A stretch of 64,000 nucleotides of DNA from JBKEDC01 sp047974225 (lineage in GTDB: Bacteria > Bacteroidota > Bacteroidia > Bacteroidales > Prolixibacteraceae): NCBI GenBank assembly GCA_047974225.1, contig JBKECD010000139.1:1-64000 (forward strand), read 5' to 3'. Positions 52,699-61,236 of the stretch are shown here, piece after piece. The translations under genes were made by a program, and so were the position numbers. The number at the start of each line of letters is the position of its first letter. Positions within the stretch are counted from its first letter, which is position 1. Under the pieces are notes generated by a model that did no database searches, was not told the DNA's origin, and saw only the letters and a program-made list of their open reading frames with translations.

Positions 52699-54720
52699 AT
52701 GTCGCCAAAGAAATTCCTAAATAAAAGCATGTTTGACTACTTTCGAGTAGTCTTAATCGGGTTCGCCTTGCTCACTGCACTGAGCATTGTAGCTGTGCTG
52801 CTCATGCATCAAGTGAGAAGCTACAACGAATCGGTGGCGAAAATCCGACAAGAGAAAATTCAAACTGCCGAGCAATTTGTGCGAAATATGATCTCCATTG
52901 AGAGTAGCTATATTGCGCAAGTGAAAAAAAGCTTCGACGAGCGCAAGGTAGGCAGCATTGAAAACAACGTGCAAGAGGCATACAATCTCGCCAGCACTAT
53001 CTACAACGAAAACAAAGGGCGCTTGAGCGAAGCTCAAATCAAGCGACTCATCATTAAGTCGCTCGCATCGCTAGGAAGCGCATCGACACGCCAGCATGTG
53101 GCAATCAACGACCTGCAAGGTCGAGGGGTGTATAACCCCACCTCGCCTGCTTTCGATGGCAAAAGCCTATTGCACATCAAAGACCGCACGGGCTCTTATT
53201 TTGCGCAAGAGGAAATCAAAATCGTCAAAGAGCGGGGCGAAGGCTTTCGCTATGCATCTGACACCATCACCAAAGAAAACAAAGTGGTCTTTGTGAAAGA
53301 GTTCCCCGCCTATGATTGGTATTTCGTGTCTTTGGTTTATCCCTCCGATTATTATAAAGAGCTCGTGGCCGAGGTGGCAAATAAAGTCAGCGTGAAATTT
53401 TTCGGCTATAAAGGCGACGCCTTTATTGTGGAAGAAGATGGTCGCGCCGTTACATCTATGGGCAAGGTGTTTGATGATGTCAAGCAATTTAATCTATCGA
53501 CATCGACCGACCCTGCGGCGCGCAATGCCTTTAAGGTTTTGACCGATTCACTCGAAAAGCACCCCGAAGGTAGCTTTGTGAACTATCCTTGGTATATGCG
53601 CGACTTGGATAACGATGGGAATGTCAATGTTCTTTCTGAGAAAATCTCCTATGTGCAGCGCGACACCAACTTGGGTTGGATTATTGGCGCAGGCTTCTTT
53701 GTGTCGGAAGTTGATGAAGAAATAGCTCTGCAAGTAGATACTTTGCGGGATAATTTCATGATGAACCTTCTTCAAATCATCTTCCTCTTCGCCTTGATTC
53801 TGCTTATTGAAATACTTCTGCTCCGCTGGTTTGAGGGGCAATTCAAGCGCGACTTCAATAACTTTGTATCGTTCTTCAAGAAAAGCAGTCAAGAATTGAA
53901 CTACCTTGATTTGGAAGACATGTACTCTAAGGAGTTCCGTGAGCTTGGGGAAGTCGCCAACGAAATGATTGCCGCTCGACAAGTGGTAGAAAAACGTCTG
54001 CTCGATGAGCAAGAGAAAGCCCAAGAAGCCGACCGATTGAAATCGTCGTTCTTGGCAAACATGTCGCACGAGATTCGCACGCCAATGAATGCCATCATCG
54101 GATTTTCTAATTTTTTGGTGGAAGACTTATCGGTTGAAGAGCGAAAAGAATTTGTGGGATTGATTCGCAATAGCGGCGACAGCTTGCTGTCGCTTATTGA
54201 TTCAATCATTGATTTCTCAAAGATTGAAGTCGGTCAGATTGTATTGAATGAAAACTATGTGTCCTATGATAAAGTCTGCTTTAATCTGAGCGAAAGATAC
54301 AACCGCCTAATTGAAGAAGATAGTCTGTCGATTGAATTTAAAATCGAGAATACCCTGCCTATTCACTTCATGTCGGTAACCGATGAATCACGCCTCACCC
54401 AAGTGCTGAAGCACTTGCTCGACAATGCCTTTAAATTTACCTCTTCGGGGCAAGTGGTCTTGAATATCGAGCAGCGAGGCGACCGCATCTACTTTAAAGT
54501 GTCGGACACTGGCATCGGCATTGCCGAGGATAATCTATCCAAAGTCTTTGAGCGGTTCACCCAAATCGAGGGCAACCTCTCACGCAACTACGGGGGCACA
54601 GGTATCGGCTTAGCTATTGCATCGAAGCTTGTAGAAATGCTCGGTGGCGAAATCTGGGTCGAATCAACGCTTGGCAAAGGATCAAAATTCCAATTCTTCA
54701 TCCCCTTGGTGATTGAGTAA
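52699..54720 (+). CDS. Membrane sensor histidine kinase with double Cache domain
   Basis: A 673-residue kinase. TM1 lies at about 14-36. A periplasmic dCache-like sensor (about 40-345) contains YDWYFVSLVYPSDYYKEL and a second lobe ending NLGWIIGAGFFVSEVDEE. TM2 (about 355-377) and a coiled linker follow. The HisKA phosphoacceptor is ANMSHEIRTPMNAIIGFSNF, and the HATPase domain has N box HLLDNAFKFT, G1 DTGIGI, F box FERFTQIEG and G2 GGTGIGLAI. No receiver or DNA-binding domain is fused and no response regulator is adjacent, so the partner is elsewhere; the regulators at 61237 and 62473 are candidates. The signal is probably a small molecule (inferred). Confidence 0.94.
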   Translation: MSPKKFLNKSMFDYFRVVLIGFALLTALSIVAVLLMHQVRSYNESVAKIRQEKIQTAEQFVRNMISIESSYIAQVKKSFDERKVGSIENNVQEAYNLASTIYNENKGRLSEAQIKRLIIKSLASLGSASTRQHVAINDLQGRGVYNPTSPAFDGKSLLHIKDRTGSYFAQEEIKIVKERGEGFRYASDTITKENKVVFVKEFPAYDWYFVSLVYPSDYYKELVAEVANKVSVKFFGYKGDAFIVEEDGRAVTSMGKVFDDVKQFNLSTSTDPAARNAFKVLTDSLEKHPEGSFVNYPWYMRDLDNDGNVNVLSEKISYVQRDTNLGWIIGAGFFVSEVDEEIALQVDTLRDNFMMNLLQIIFLFALILLIEILLLRWFEGQFKRDFNNFVSFFKKSSQELNYLDLEDMYSKEFRELGEVANEMIAARQVVEKRLLDEQEKAQEADRLKSSFLANMSHEIRTPMNAIIGFSNFLVEDLSVEERKEFVGLIRNSGDSLLSLIDSIIDFSKIEVGQIVLNENYVSYDKVCFNLSERYNRLIEEDSLSIEFKIENTLPIHFMSVTDESRLTQVLKHLLDNAFKFTSSGQVVLNIEQRGDRIYFKVSDTGIGIAEDNLSKVFERFTQIEGNLSRNYGGTGIGLAIASKLVEMLGGEIWVESTLGKGSKFQFFIPLVIE

Positions 54721-54725
54721 GTTAT

Positions 54726-54863
54726 GAGTTATGAGTTATGAGTTATGAGTTATGAGTTATGAGTTATGAGTTATGAGTTATGAGTTGGCTGCGCCACTAA
54801 CCACTAACCACTAACCACTAACCACTAACCACTAACCACTAACCACTAACCACTAACCACTAC
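54726..54863. repeat. Two adjacent heptamer arrays: GAGTTAT x8 and CCACTAA x9
   Basis: Eight GAGTTAT units begin 6 bases after the kinase stop and end in GAGTTGGCTGCG. CCACTAA units then run from 54794 to about 54863. The junction TTGGCTGCGC is the same as at 51205 and, inverted, at 30184. Confidence 0.95.
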
Positions 54864-54892
54864 TCTCTATCCAAACTTTCAACTTATTTTCT

Positions 54893-54900
54893 TACTTTTG
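54893..54900 (+). promoter_or_regulatory. prfC -7 promoter element
   Basis: TACTTTTG, 21 bases upstream of the ATG at 54922. The longer ORF start at 54898 overlaps it. Confidence 0.55.
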
Positions 54901-54921
54901 TGGTCAAATAGAAAAGACAAC

Positions 54922-56496
54922 ATGGGTTTTAAAGAAGAAATCGAACGCCGAAGAACCTTCGGCATTGTGAGTCATCCCGATGCGGGAAAGACAACACTGA
55001 CAGAAAAACTATTGCTTTTTGGTGGCGCTATCCGTGTGGCAGGAGCTGTAAAAAGCAATAAAATCAAGAAAGGAGCTACTTCCGACTTTATGGAAATTGA
55101 GCGGCAACGTGGTATCTCGGTGGCTACTTCTGTGATGGGATTTGAATACAAGGATTATAAAGTGAATATCCTAGACACCCCCGGGCACCAAGACTTCCAA
55201 GAAGACACCTTCCGCACCCTGACCGCTGTCGATAGCGTCATTATCGTGATTGATGCCGCCAAAGGCGTCGAGCCGCAGACTGAGAAACTGATGAACGTCT
55301 GCCGCATGCGCAAGACCCCAGTGATTGTCTATATTAATAAACTCGACCGCCCTTCGCGCGACACCATCACCCTGCTCGAAGAAATCGAAGAGCAACTAAA
55401 AATCAAAACTCGCCCTTTGAGCTGGCCAATTAATTCGGGAGCTGACTTCAAAGGAGTGTATAATCTCTACAATCGCTCGCTCAATCTGTTCAACCCCAAT
55501 GTGCAGGAAATCGAACCAGGTTTCTTATTTGAGGACTTGAACGACCCTAAGCTAGAAGATCATATCGGCAATGATGCCGAAGTGCTTCGTGAAGAACTCG
55601 AACTCGTGGAGGCTGTCTATCCAGAGTTCGACCGTGAGGAATATTTAGCGGGTGAGCTTGCGCCGGTGTTCTTCGGCTCGGCACTCTACAACTTTGGCGT
55701 GCAGGAACTGCTCGACACTTTCGTGGAGATTGCTCCTAGTCCGAAACCCTGCATCACCGAAGAACGAGAAGTGAGCCCCTATGAAGAAGGATTCACTGGC
55801 TTTGTTTTTAAAATCCACGCCAATATCGACCCCAATCACCGCTCACGACTAGCCTTTGTGAAGATATGCTCGGGGAAATTTGTGCGCAACGAAGTATATA
55901 AGCATATCAGAAATAATAAGACGGTGCGCATTTCAAGCCCCACGGCTTTCATGGCATCGCAGAAAGAAGTCATCGACGAGGCCTACCCCGGCGATATTGT
56001 CGGCGTGCCCGACACGGGCAACTTCATCATTGGCGACACGCTGACTTCAGGCGAGGAGATTCATTTCAAAGGCTTGCCAAGCTTTAGCCCTGAAATGTTT
56101 CGTTATGTAGAAAATGCCGACCCGATGAAATCGAAGCAGCTTGCTAAGGGCATCGACCAACTGATGGAAGAAGGTGTGGCGCAATTATTCACCAGCGAGT
56201 TTAACGGGCGCAAAATCATTGGCACCGTGGGACAACTCCAATTCGAGGTGATTCAATATCGCCTAGAACATGAGTATGGCGCCAAATGTCGATTCGAGTC
56301 CATGCCTATGTATAAAGCCTGCTGGATTGAGTGCGACGACCCCAAAGTGCTGGAAGAGTTCAAAAAACGAAAATATCAAAAAATGGCTAAAGACAAGCGC
56401 GGGCGCGATGTCTTTATGGCTGATTCCGCCTTTTTACTTCAAATGACCCAAGACGAATTTAAAGACGTGAAGTTTCACTTCACCAGCGAATTTTAA
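54922..56496 (+). CDS. prfC: Peptide chain release factor 3
   Basis: A 524-residue translational GTPase; E. coli RF3 has 529. The G domain has IVSHPDAGKTTLTEKLL, DTPGHQDFQEDTFRTL and YINKLDRPSRD. RF3-specific segments include GAIRVAGAVK, FMEIERQRGISVATSVMGF and the C-terminal KMAKDKRGRDVFMADSAFLL. It recycles RF1/RF2 from the ribosome after termination. The start at 54922 (MGFKEEIERRRTF) follows from the promoter. It lies directly after the heptamer arrays. Confidence 0.96.
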   Translation: MGFKEEIERRRTFGIVSHPDAGKTTLTEKLLLFGGAIRVAGAVKSNKIKKGATSDFMEIERQRGISVATSVMGFEYKDYKVNILDTPGHQDFQEDTFRTLTAVDSVIIVIDAAKGVEPQTEKLMNVCRMRKTPVIVYINKLDRPSRDTITLLEEIEEQLKIKTRPLSWPINSGADFKGVYNLYNRSLNLFNPNVQEIEPGFLFEDLNDPKLEDHIGNDAEVLREELELVEAVYPEFDREEYLAGELAPVFFGSALYNFGVQELLDTFVEIAPSPKPCITEEREVSPYEEGFTGFVFKIHANIDPNHRSRLAFVKICSGKFVRNEVYKHIRNNKTVRISSPTAFMASQKEVIDEAYPGDIVGVPDTGNFIIGDTLTSGEEIHFKGLPSFSPEMFRYVENADPMKSKQLAKGIDQLMEEGVAQLFTSEFNGRKIIGTVGQLQFEVIQYRLEHEYGAKCRFESMPMYKACWIECDDPKVLEEFKKRKYQKMAKDKRGRDVFMADSAFLLQMTQDEFKDVKFHFTSEF

Positions 56497-56613
56497 GAAG
56501 ACAAAAGAACCAATATCAGGAATAAATCAGCTTAAATGATGATTATCCCCGATATTATTGCAATCTTTGTAGAATTGAAAAACAAAATGTATAACCATAA
56601 AATGTATCAACCC

Positions 56614-57777
56614 ATGTTTAAGATTAAAACGCTAAACAAAATTGACCCTCAAGGACTAAAAAAACTACCTGAGTCGAACTATCTGATTGATGACAACGAG
56701 GAAAATCCAGATGCGATTATTCTCCGCAGTTTCAAAATGCACGATATGGAATTGCCCGCTAGCCTCAAGGCAATCGGTCGTGCTGGTGCTGGTGTAAACA
56801 ACATCCCATTGGACAAATGCACTGAGCAAGGCATCGTGGTATTCAATGCTCCTGGTGCTAATGCCAATGCAGTGAAAGAGCTTGTGCTTGGAAGCATTCT
56901 CTATGGCTCACGACTAGTGATGGAGTCTATCGAATGGGCTCGCTCGCTCGATGGCAAAGGCGATGAAATTCCTGCCTTAGTGGAAGCTGGCAAGAAAAAC
57001 TTTGCTGGACAAGAAGCTGCTGGAAAAACAATTGCGGTGGTCGGACTCGGTGCTATCGGCATCTTGACTGCCAACGCTTGCGTGGATTTAGGCATGAATG
57101 TGGTGGGCTATGACCCTTACCTTTCAGTGGGCAATGCCATCAAACTAAACAGCCGTGTGCAGGTGGTGGAAAACTTCGATGCACTTCTAGCGGATGCCGA
57201 TTATATGACTGTTCACATCCCTGAAACCCCCGACACCAAAGGATTTGTAAATGCCGACTTGATTGCAAAAATGAAAACAGGCATTAAAATCATGAACTTC
57301 GCTCGTGGCGGATTGTGCAACGATGAAGCTATTCATGCAGCCATCGACGCAGGTAAAATTTCAGCTTATTTCTGCGACTTCCCGAATGCATACAATATTA
57401 AAATGCCTAAGACCTACACCGTGGCTCACCTCGGAGCTTCAACGGCGGAATCAGAAACCAACTGCGCCATCATGGTGGCGGATCAAGTGAGAGACTACCT
57501 CGACAATGGTAATATCTTAAACTCGGTGAACTTCCCTGCTGTAAACCTAGGTGTGGCAAGCGGAGCTCGTGTGGCCTATGTCAGCACTGGCGATGGCAAA
57601 GTGGCAGATGCCACAGCAGCTCTTTCATCGGCTGGGGTGCAAATCAGCAATATGGTGAGCAAAAGTCGTGGCAACGTGGCTTATAGCATCATGGACTTGA
57701 ACGCTCCTATCACTGAGGATGCTTTGGCTAAGTTGCAAGCTGTGGAAGGTGTAACAATGGTGCGAGTGGTGAAATAA
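56614..57777 (+). CDS. serA: D-3-phosphoglycerate dehydrogenase-like enzyme with ACT domain
   Basis: A 387-residue NAD-dependent 2-hydroxyacid dehydrogenase. The substrate part has RSFKMHDMELP and IGRAGAGVNNIPLDKC. The Rossmann motif is TIAVVGLGAIGILTANACVDLGM. The catalytic Arg is in NFARGGLCND, the Glu nearby, and the His in TVAHLGASTAESE. A short C-terminal ACT-type regulatory domain (GVQISNMVSKSRG, AYSIMDLNAPI) matches the serine biosynthesis enzyme. It begins serine synthesis from 3-phosphoglycerate. No serC adjoins it. Starts at 56602 and 56587 are possible; the first codons of the longest ORF (56536) lie before the likely promoter. Confidence 0.9.
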   Translation: MFKIKTLNKIDPQGLKKLPESNYLIDDNEENPDAIILRSFKMHDMELPASLKAIGRAGAGVNNIPLDKCTEQGIVVFNAPGANANAVKELVLGSILYGSRLVMESIEWARSLDGKGDEIPALVEAGKKNFAGQEAAGKTIAVVGLGAIGILTANACVDLGMNVVGYDPYLSVGNAIKLNSRVQVVENFDALLADADYMTVHIPETPDTKGFVNADLIAKMKTGIKIMNFARGGLCNDEAIHAAIDAGKISAYFCDFPNAYNIKMPKTYTVAHLGASTAESETNCAIMVADQVRDYLDNGNILNSVNFPAVNLGVASGARVAYVSTGDGKVADATAALSSAGVQISNMVSKSRGNVAYSIMDLNAPITEDALAKLQAVEGVTMVRVVK

Positions 57778-57797
57778 TCCCCTTTTAAATCAGCAAT

Positions 57798-57833
57798 AAA
57801 AAAGCAGAACTGCCATGGCGGTTCTGCTTTTTT
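57798..57833. terminator. Bidirectional terminator after serA
   Basis: AAAAAAGCAGAACTGCC / GGCGGTTCTGCTTTTTT-type stem, between convergent genes. Confidence 0.9.
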
Positions 57834-57851
57834 ATTGCGATACTATTACAT

Positions 57852-58751
57852 TTACCAAAGTTTAGCTGGATAAACTCCTTTATCAGTCAAATCTTGGATT
57901 TTGCCCACCACAAATGGTTTGTCATCGGGGAAGGTTACGCCAAACCAAGGCGAATCAGCTTCCAACACCTTAGTGGCTGCCGATTTGTCTTTGATTAAAT
58001 CAAACACCACATTGGGAATATAAAACTCTGATTTAGGCGTGTTGATGTCCGCATCCAAGAATCTCTTGAATAAATCTTCGAGCTTAGCGAATAGACTGGG
58101 GTGGAATCCCCAATAGTTCATTGATGCAGGCGAGTTTTCAGCAATTGTCATCAGCTCGCCTTTGCCGTCATTGCAGACAATTCCTTGGGCTTCACGACGA
58201 ATTTCATGACGCTCCACAATCACTGTAAGGTTTTGCTTATCATCGCTTTCGCAGATACCACGACTTACTGAGCCATATTCTGAAAGGGTGTTTTTCAACG
58301 AATAGCCCATCATGCTGTATTGGTCGGCTGTACACTCGTTTTTTAAGAACTCAGCCATCACCTCAAATGACTCTTTGCCATAGAAATCATCGGCATTAAT
58401 CGAGGCGAAAGGCTCTTTAATCACATCTTTAGCCATAAGGATGGCATGACCAGTGCCCCAAGGTTTTTCACGCTCTTCAGGACAAGCATATCCTTCGGGC
58501 AGCTTGTTCAATTCTTGATAGACGTATTCAACCTCGATTTTTCCTTTGAGTTTACTGTCGAATATCGCTTTAAAATCATCAGCAAAGCTTTCGCGAATTA
58601 CAAAAACGACTTTGCCAAATCCTGCACGGATAGCGTCAAACACCGAATACTCGATGATTGTTTCTCCATTTGGTCCGAAGGGGTCAATTTGTTTTAATCC
58701 TCCGTAGCGGCTACCCATTCCAGCAGCCAAAATCAACAATGTTGGTTTCAT
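57852..58751 (-). CDS. Sugar-phosphate nucleotidyltransferase family protein
   Basis: A 299-residue protein with the GT-A fold of nucleotidyltransferases. The N-terminal signature is LILAAGMGSRYGGLKQIDPFGP (GxGxRxxxxxK), then PWGTGHAILMAKD and the metal-binding INADDFYGKESF. Similar Bacteroidota proteins are annotated as nucleotidyltransferase or UTP-glucose-1-phosphate uridylyltransferase-like. Substrate is not determined. There is no left-handed beta-helix acyltransferase domain. It is convergent with serA and its upstream side carries C/G-rich palindromic repeats. Confidence 0.85.
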   Translation of the reverse strand: MKPTLLILAAGMGSRYGGLKQIDPFGPNGETIIEYSVFDAIRAGFGKVVFVIRESFADDFKAIFDSKLKGKIEVEYVYQELNKLPEGYACPEEREKPWGTGHAILMAKDVIKEPFASINADDFYGKESFEVMAEFLKNECTADQYSMMGYSLKNTLSEYGSVSRGICESDDKQNLTVIVERHEIRREAQGIVCNDGKGELMTIAENSPASMNYWGFHPSLFAKLEDLFKRFLDADINTPKSEFYIPNVVFDLIKDKSAATKVLEADSPWFGVTFPDDKPFVVGKIQDLTDKGVYPAKLW

Positions 58752-58765
58752 ATTTTAAAAATTTA

Positions 58766-58945
58766 GCCCCCTCCAACTCCCCCGAGGGGGAGAGAAAAGG
58801 CGTTAGCCCCTCCTAAGCTCCCCGAAGGGGAGGGATAGAGACGCTGGGTTTATAATTAATTTATCTTATTACATATCTGTGGTTTTAGTCCCTCCCCTTG
58901 GGGAGGTTAGGAGGAGCTTGCTTCTAGCCCTCCCCCTCGGTGGCT
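58766..58945. repeat. CCCCCTCC/GGGGGAGG palindromic repeats
   Basis: CCCCCTCCAACTCCCCCGAG-GGGGAG (58766-58795), CCCCTCCTAAGCTCCCCGAA-GGGGAGGG (58807-58835) and the inverse CCCTCCCCTTGGGGAGG (58891-58907) form three related palindromes. They match the element at 1597-1626. The last part reaches the 3' end of the carbonic anhydrase gene, whose final residues (EATEGEG) come from it. Confidence 0.65.
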
Positions 58946-59466
58946 TCGTAATATTCGTCATACCAGCTTGCATAAGTGGCATAATTGGTGGCGATACGCT
59001 CCAATTCATTTTTGGCGAGCTCGGGCGTGAGGTCTTTGATTTTCTTCGCCGGAATGCCCGCATAGACGCTGTTTCCCTCCACGACAGTGCCTTTGGTAAC
59101 TACCGAACCCGCAGCAATAATCGTGTTGGAATGCACTATGCAATCATCGAGCACCACCGCATTCATGCCCACCATCACATGGTCGTGAAGCGTTGCCCCA
59201 TGCACAATTGCGCCATGAGCAATAATCACATGACTACCAATATTAGTGGGTGATTTCTGATAAGTGCCATGAATCACCGCACAATCTTGAATGCTCGTAT
59301 TTTCGCCTACTTTAATATAGTGCACATCACCACGAAGGACAGTGCTATACCACACACTGCTGCCGTTGCCAATTTCCACATCGCCAATGATGGCGGCATT
59401 TTCAGCCACGAAACATTTCTCCCCAATTTGAGGGGTCTTCCCGTTGAGAGGTCTTATAATTGCCAT
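58924..59466 (-). CDS. Gamma-class carbonic anhydrase family protein
   Basis: A 180-residue left-handed parallel beta-helix protein of the YrdA/PaaY/CaiE group. Hexapeptide repeats run throughout (for example IGDVEIGNGSSVWYSTVLRGDV, SIQDCAVIHGT, VIIAHGAIVHGATLHDHVMVGMNAVV). The three metal-ligand histidines of gamma carbonic anhydrases are visible: one in CAVIHG and the pair in IIAHGAIVHG. Activity as an anhydrase is not certain for this subgroup. A one-mismatch -7 element (TACCTTTA) lies on the minus strand at 59489-59496. The last residues derive from the C/G-rich repeat. Confidence 0.92.
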   Translation of the reverse strand: MAIIRPLNGKTPQIGEKCFVAENAAIIGDVEIGNGSSVWYSTVLRGDVHYIKVGENTSIQDCAVIHGTYQKSPTNIGSHVIIAHGAIVHGATLHDHVMVGMNAVVLDDCIVHSNTIIAAGSVVTKGTVVEGNSVYAGIPAKKIKDLTPELAKNELERIATNYATYASWYDEYYEATEGEG

Positions 59467-59576
59467 ATTGTGTTTTTAAAATTTAGCGTAAAGGTAGTGG
59501 AAAATATGTTTGGGGCGATATTTTTTTTAAAGAATTAGCACAAGACTAAAAAGTTAATTGACATACTCCCCACATA

Positions 59577-59709
59577 GCATGTCGCATCTGCAAATAAAGT
59601 GTTTTTCTCCAAAAACAGCTTTGTGGATGGCGAAAAAACTAAGAATGGAGTGCTTGTTTTTAAAGATGATCTACCTGCTTCGATAACGACTTTGTCAAGT
59701 AAATAATCT
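59577..59709 (+). pseudogene. Possible short gene remnant
   Basis: After an in-frame TAG, frame 3 reads about 43 protein-like codons (VFFSKNSFVDGEKTKNGVLV, then FKDDLPASITTLSSK) to a TAA at 59707-59709, without a start codon. The family is unknown, and it could be chance. The rest of the gap 59467-59800 shows nothing further. Confidence 0.2.
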
Positions 59710-59800
59710 GCCAAGACGCATGCTAAAATTAGAACCGGTAATATTTATTTTTTGATGTGCATGGGCAAATTTACAAGGTAGCTTTCAGATTCAATGCACT

Positions 59801-60092
59801 CTTTCCCAAAATTAGGAAAGGGATTATCAGATTTAAAATGTGCTTTCCTAAAATCAGGAAAGGGATTATCAGATTTAAAATATGCTTTCCTAAAATCAGG
59901 AAAGGGATTATCAGATTTAAAATATGCTTTCCTAAAATCAGGAAAGGGATTATCAGATTTAAAATATGCTTTCCCAAAATCAGGAAAGGGATTATCAGAT
60001 TTAAAATATGCTTTCCCAAAATTAGGAAAGGGATTATCAGATTTAAAATATGCTTTCCTAAAATCAGGAAAGAGGTTATCAGATTTAAATCA
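59801..60092. repeat. 42-bp tandem array, 7 copies
   Basis: Units start at 59801, 59843, 59885, 59927, 59969, 60011 and 60053. The consensus begins CTTTCCTAAAATCAGGAAAG, then GGATTATCAGATTTAAAATATG. Each contains the imperfect hairpin CTTTCCTAAAATCAGGAAAG. Copies differ at few sites (TCCTAAAATC versus TCCCAAAATTA). No spacers are present, so it is not a CRISPR array. 42 is a multiple of 3, so several frames stay open; these ORFs are not taken as genes. Confidence 0.95.
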
Positions 60093-60262
60093 CACCTTAT
60101 ATTAAACCCAAGCAAATCGCCTTTAAGCATCAACTGCCCAGCGCTTTGGTGCGTGTCAAACAATGAAATAAAAAATCTAGAAAAAGGCTAAAGCACCGTG
60201 GTAGTTGAGTTCTTTTTCAGGAGAGTTCTAAAAAATTGCTGTCAGTTCTTTTTTTCTTTTCC

Positions 60263-60270
60263 TATCTTTG
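60263..60270 (+). promoter_or_regulatory. -7 element of Ppx/GppA gene
   Basis: TATCTTTG ends 5 bases before the ATG at 60276, an almost leaderless arrangement. Confidence 0.55.
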
Positions 60271-60275
60271 TGCTT

Positions 60276-61187
60276 ATGAAGAAAGCGATTATAGACCTCG
60301 GAACAAACACCTGCAACTTGCTGATTGCGGAAGTAAATGCGAATGAATGCGAATTACTTCATAGTAGCAAGGTGGCGGTGAAGCTCGGCAAGGGAGGAAT
60401 TAATAACAACCAACTCACCAAAGAAGCCACTCAGCGAGCCATTCATGCGCTGCTGACTCACTTGGACTCGATGAAGCCATTTGGCAAAATGGATGACATT
60501 CGGGTGATTGCCACTTCGGCGGTGCGTGATGCGGTGAATAAAGCTGAATTTGCGCAGCAACTCAAAGATGCTACGGGACTAGATTTGACCATTATCAGTG
60601 GCGATGAGGAAGCAAGTTATATATTTGAGGGAGTGAAATTTGCCCTCGGCGAAATTCCCGACAATGCGCTAATCATGGATATTGGCGGCGGAAGCAATGA
60701 GTTTATTCTGGTGAAAAACAATCAAGTGGCATGGAAACGGAGTTTCCCCACGGGAATTGCTCGTGTGGTGGAGCGATTTGATATTTCCGACCCTATTCAG
60801 TCGCAGGAGTGTGAAGCAATCAAAGACTGGTTTGAAAAAATGATGCCTGAATTGCAGGAACTTCCAGCGCATGAAATCTCAACACTGATAGGCTGCTCGG
60901 GCACTTTCGACACCGTGGCGGATGAAATGGAAGGCATTGCCCCAAACTCTAAAATCAGAAAGGCGCTGCCGATTTCGATTGCCGATTTCAAGCGAGTATT
61001 TCAGAAACTCTATGGCTCAACCGATGCCGAACGACGCTTGATGCCCTCCATCGAAGTGATGCGCGTGGAGATGATTGTCCCTGCACTCCTTCTGATTGAT
61101 TTTATAATCCAAAAATTTAATATCTCGCTGATTATTCAAACCGATTATTCCCTGAAAGAAGGAGCATTGCAATCAATTGCGAATTAG
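60276..61187 (+). CDS. Ppx/GppA family phosphatase (exopolyphosphatase-type)
   Basis: A 303-residue protein with the actin-like Ppx/GppA core only. It has AIIDLGTNTCNLLIAEV, VKLGKGGINNNQLT, ATSAVRDAVNKAEF, SGDEEASYIFEGV, MDIGGGSNEFIL and TLIGCSGTFDTVADE. The C-terminal HD-type domains of long E. coli Ppx/GppA are absent, as is common in Bacteroidota short forms. It hydrolyses polyphosphate or pppGpp (family knowledge). The long ORF prefix from 60198 is dropped because the promoter lies inside it. The last codons (SIAN) and stop come from an AATTGCGAATTAG-type repeat. Confidence 0.9.
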   Translation: MKKAIIDLGTNTCNLLIAEVNANECELLHSSKVAVKLGKGGINNNQLTKEATQRAIHALLTHLDSMKPFGKMDDIRVIATSAVRDAVNKAEFAQQLKDATGLDLTIISGDEEASYIFEGVKFALGEIPDNALIMDIGGGSNEFILVKNNQVAWKRSFPTGIARVVERFDISDPIQSQECEAIKDWFEKMMPELQELPAHEISTLIGCSGTFDTVADEMEGIAPNSKIRKALPISIADFKRVFQKLYGSTDAERRLMPSIEVMRVEMIVPALLLIDFIIQKFNISLIIQTDYSLKEGALQSIAN

Positions 61188-61209
61188 AAAATTACGAATT
61201 ACGAATTGA
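61178..61209. repeat. AATTACGAATTACGAATTG tract
   Basis: A degenerate tract of the AATTCGT/AATTACG family covers the Ppx/GppA stop codon and the gap before the next gene. Confidence 0.65.
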
Positions 61210-61236
61210 GCTGCACAACAGCTCTCAACTCTTAGC

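Noticed and set aside
59801..60092. CRISPR array
   Set aside because: Copies are contiguous and near-identical with no variable spacers, and no cas genes lie in the window.
59757..60191. 144-residue ORF over the 42-bp array (and overlapping ORFs in other frames and strand)
   Set aside because: The 42-bp period is a multiple of three, so frames stay open automatically. Three different frames are open at once and there is no promoter or ribosome site pattern.
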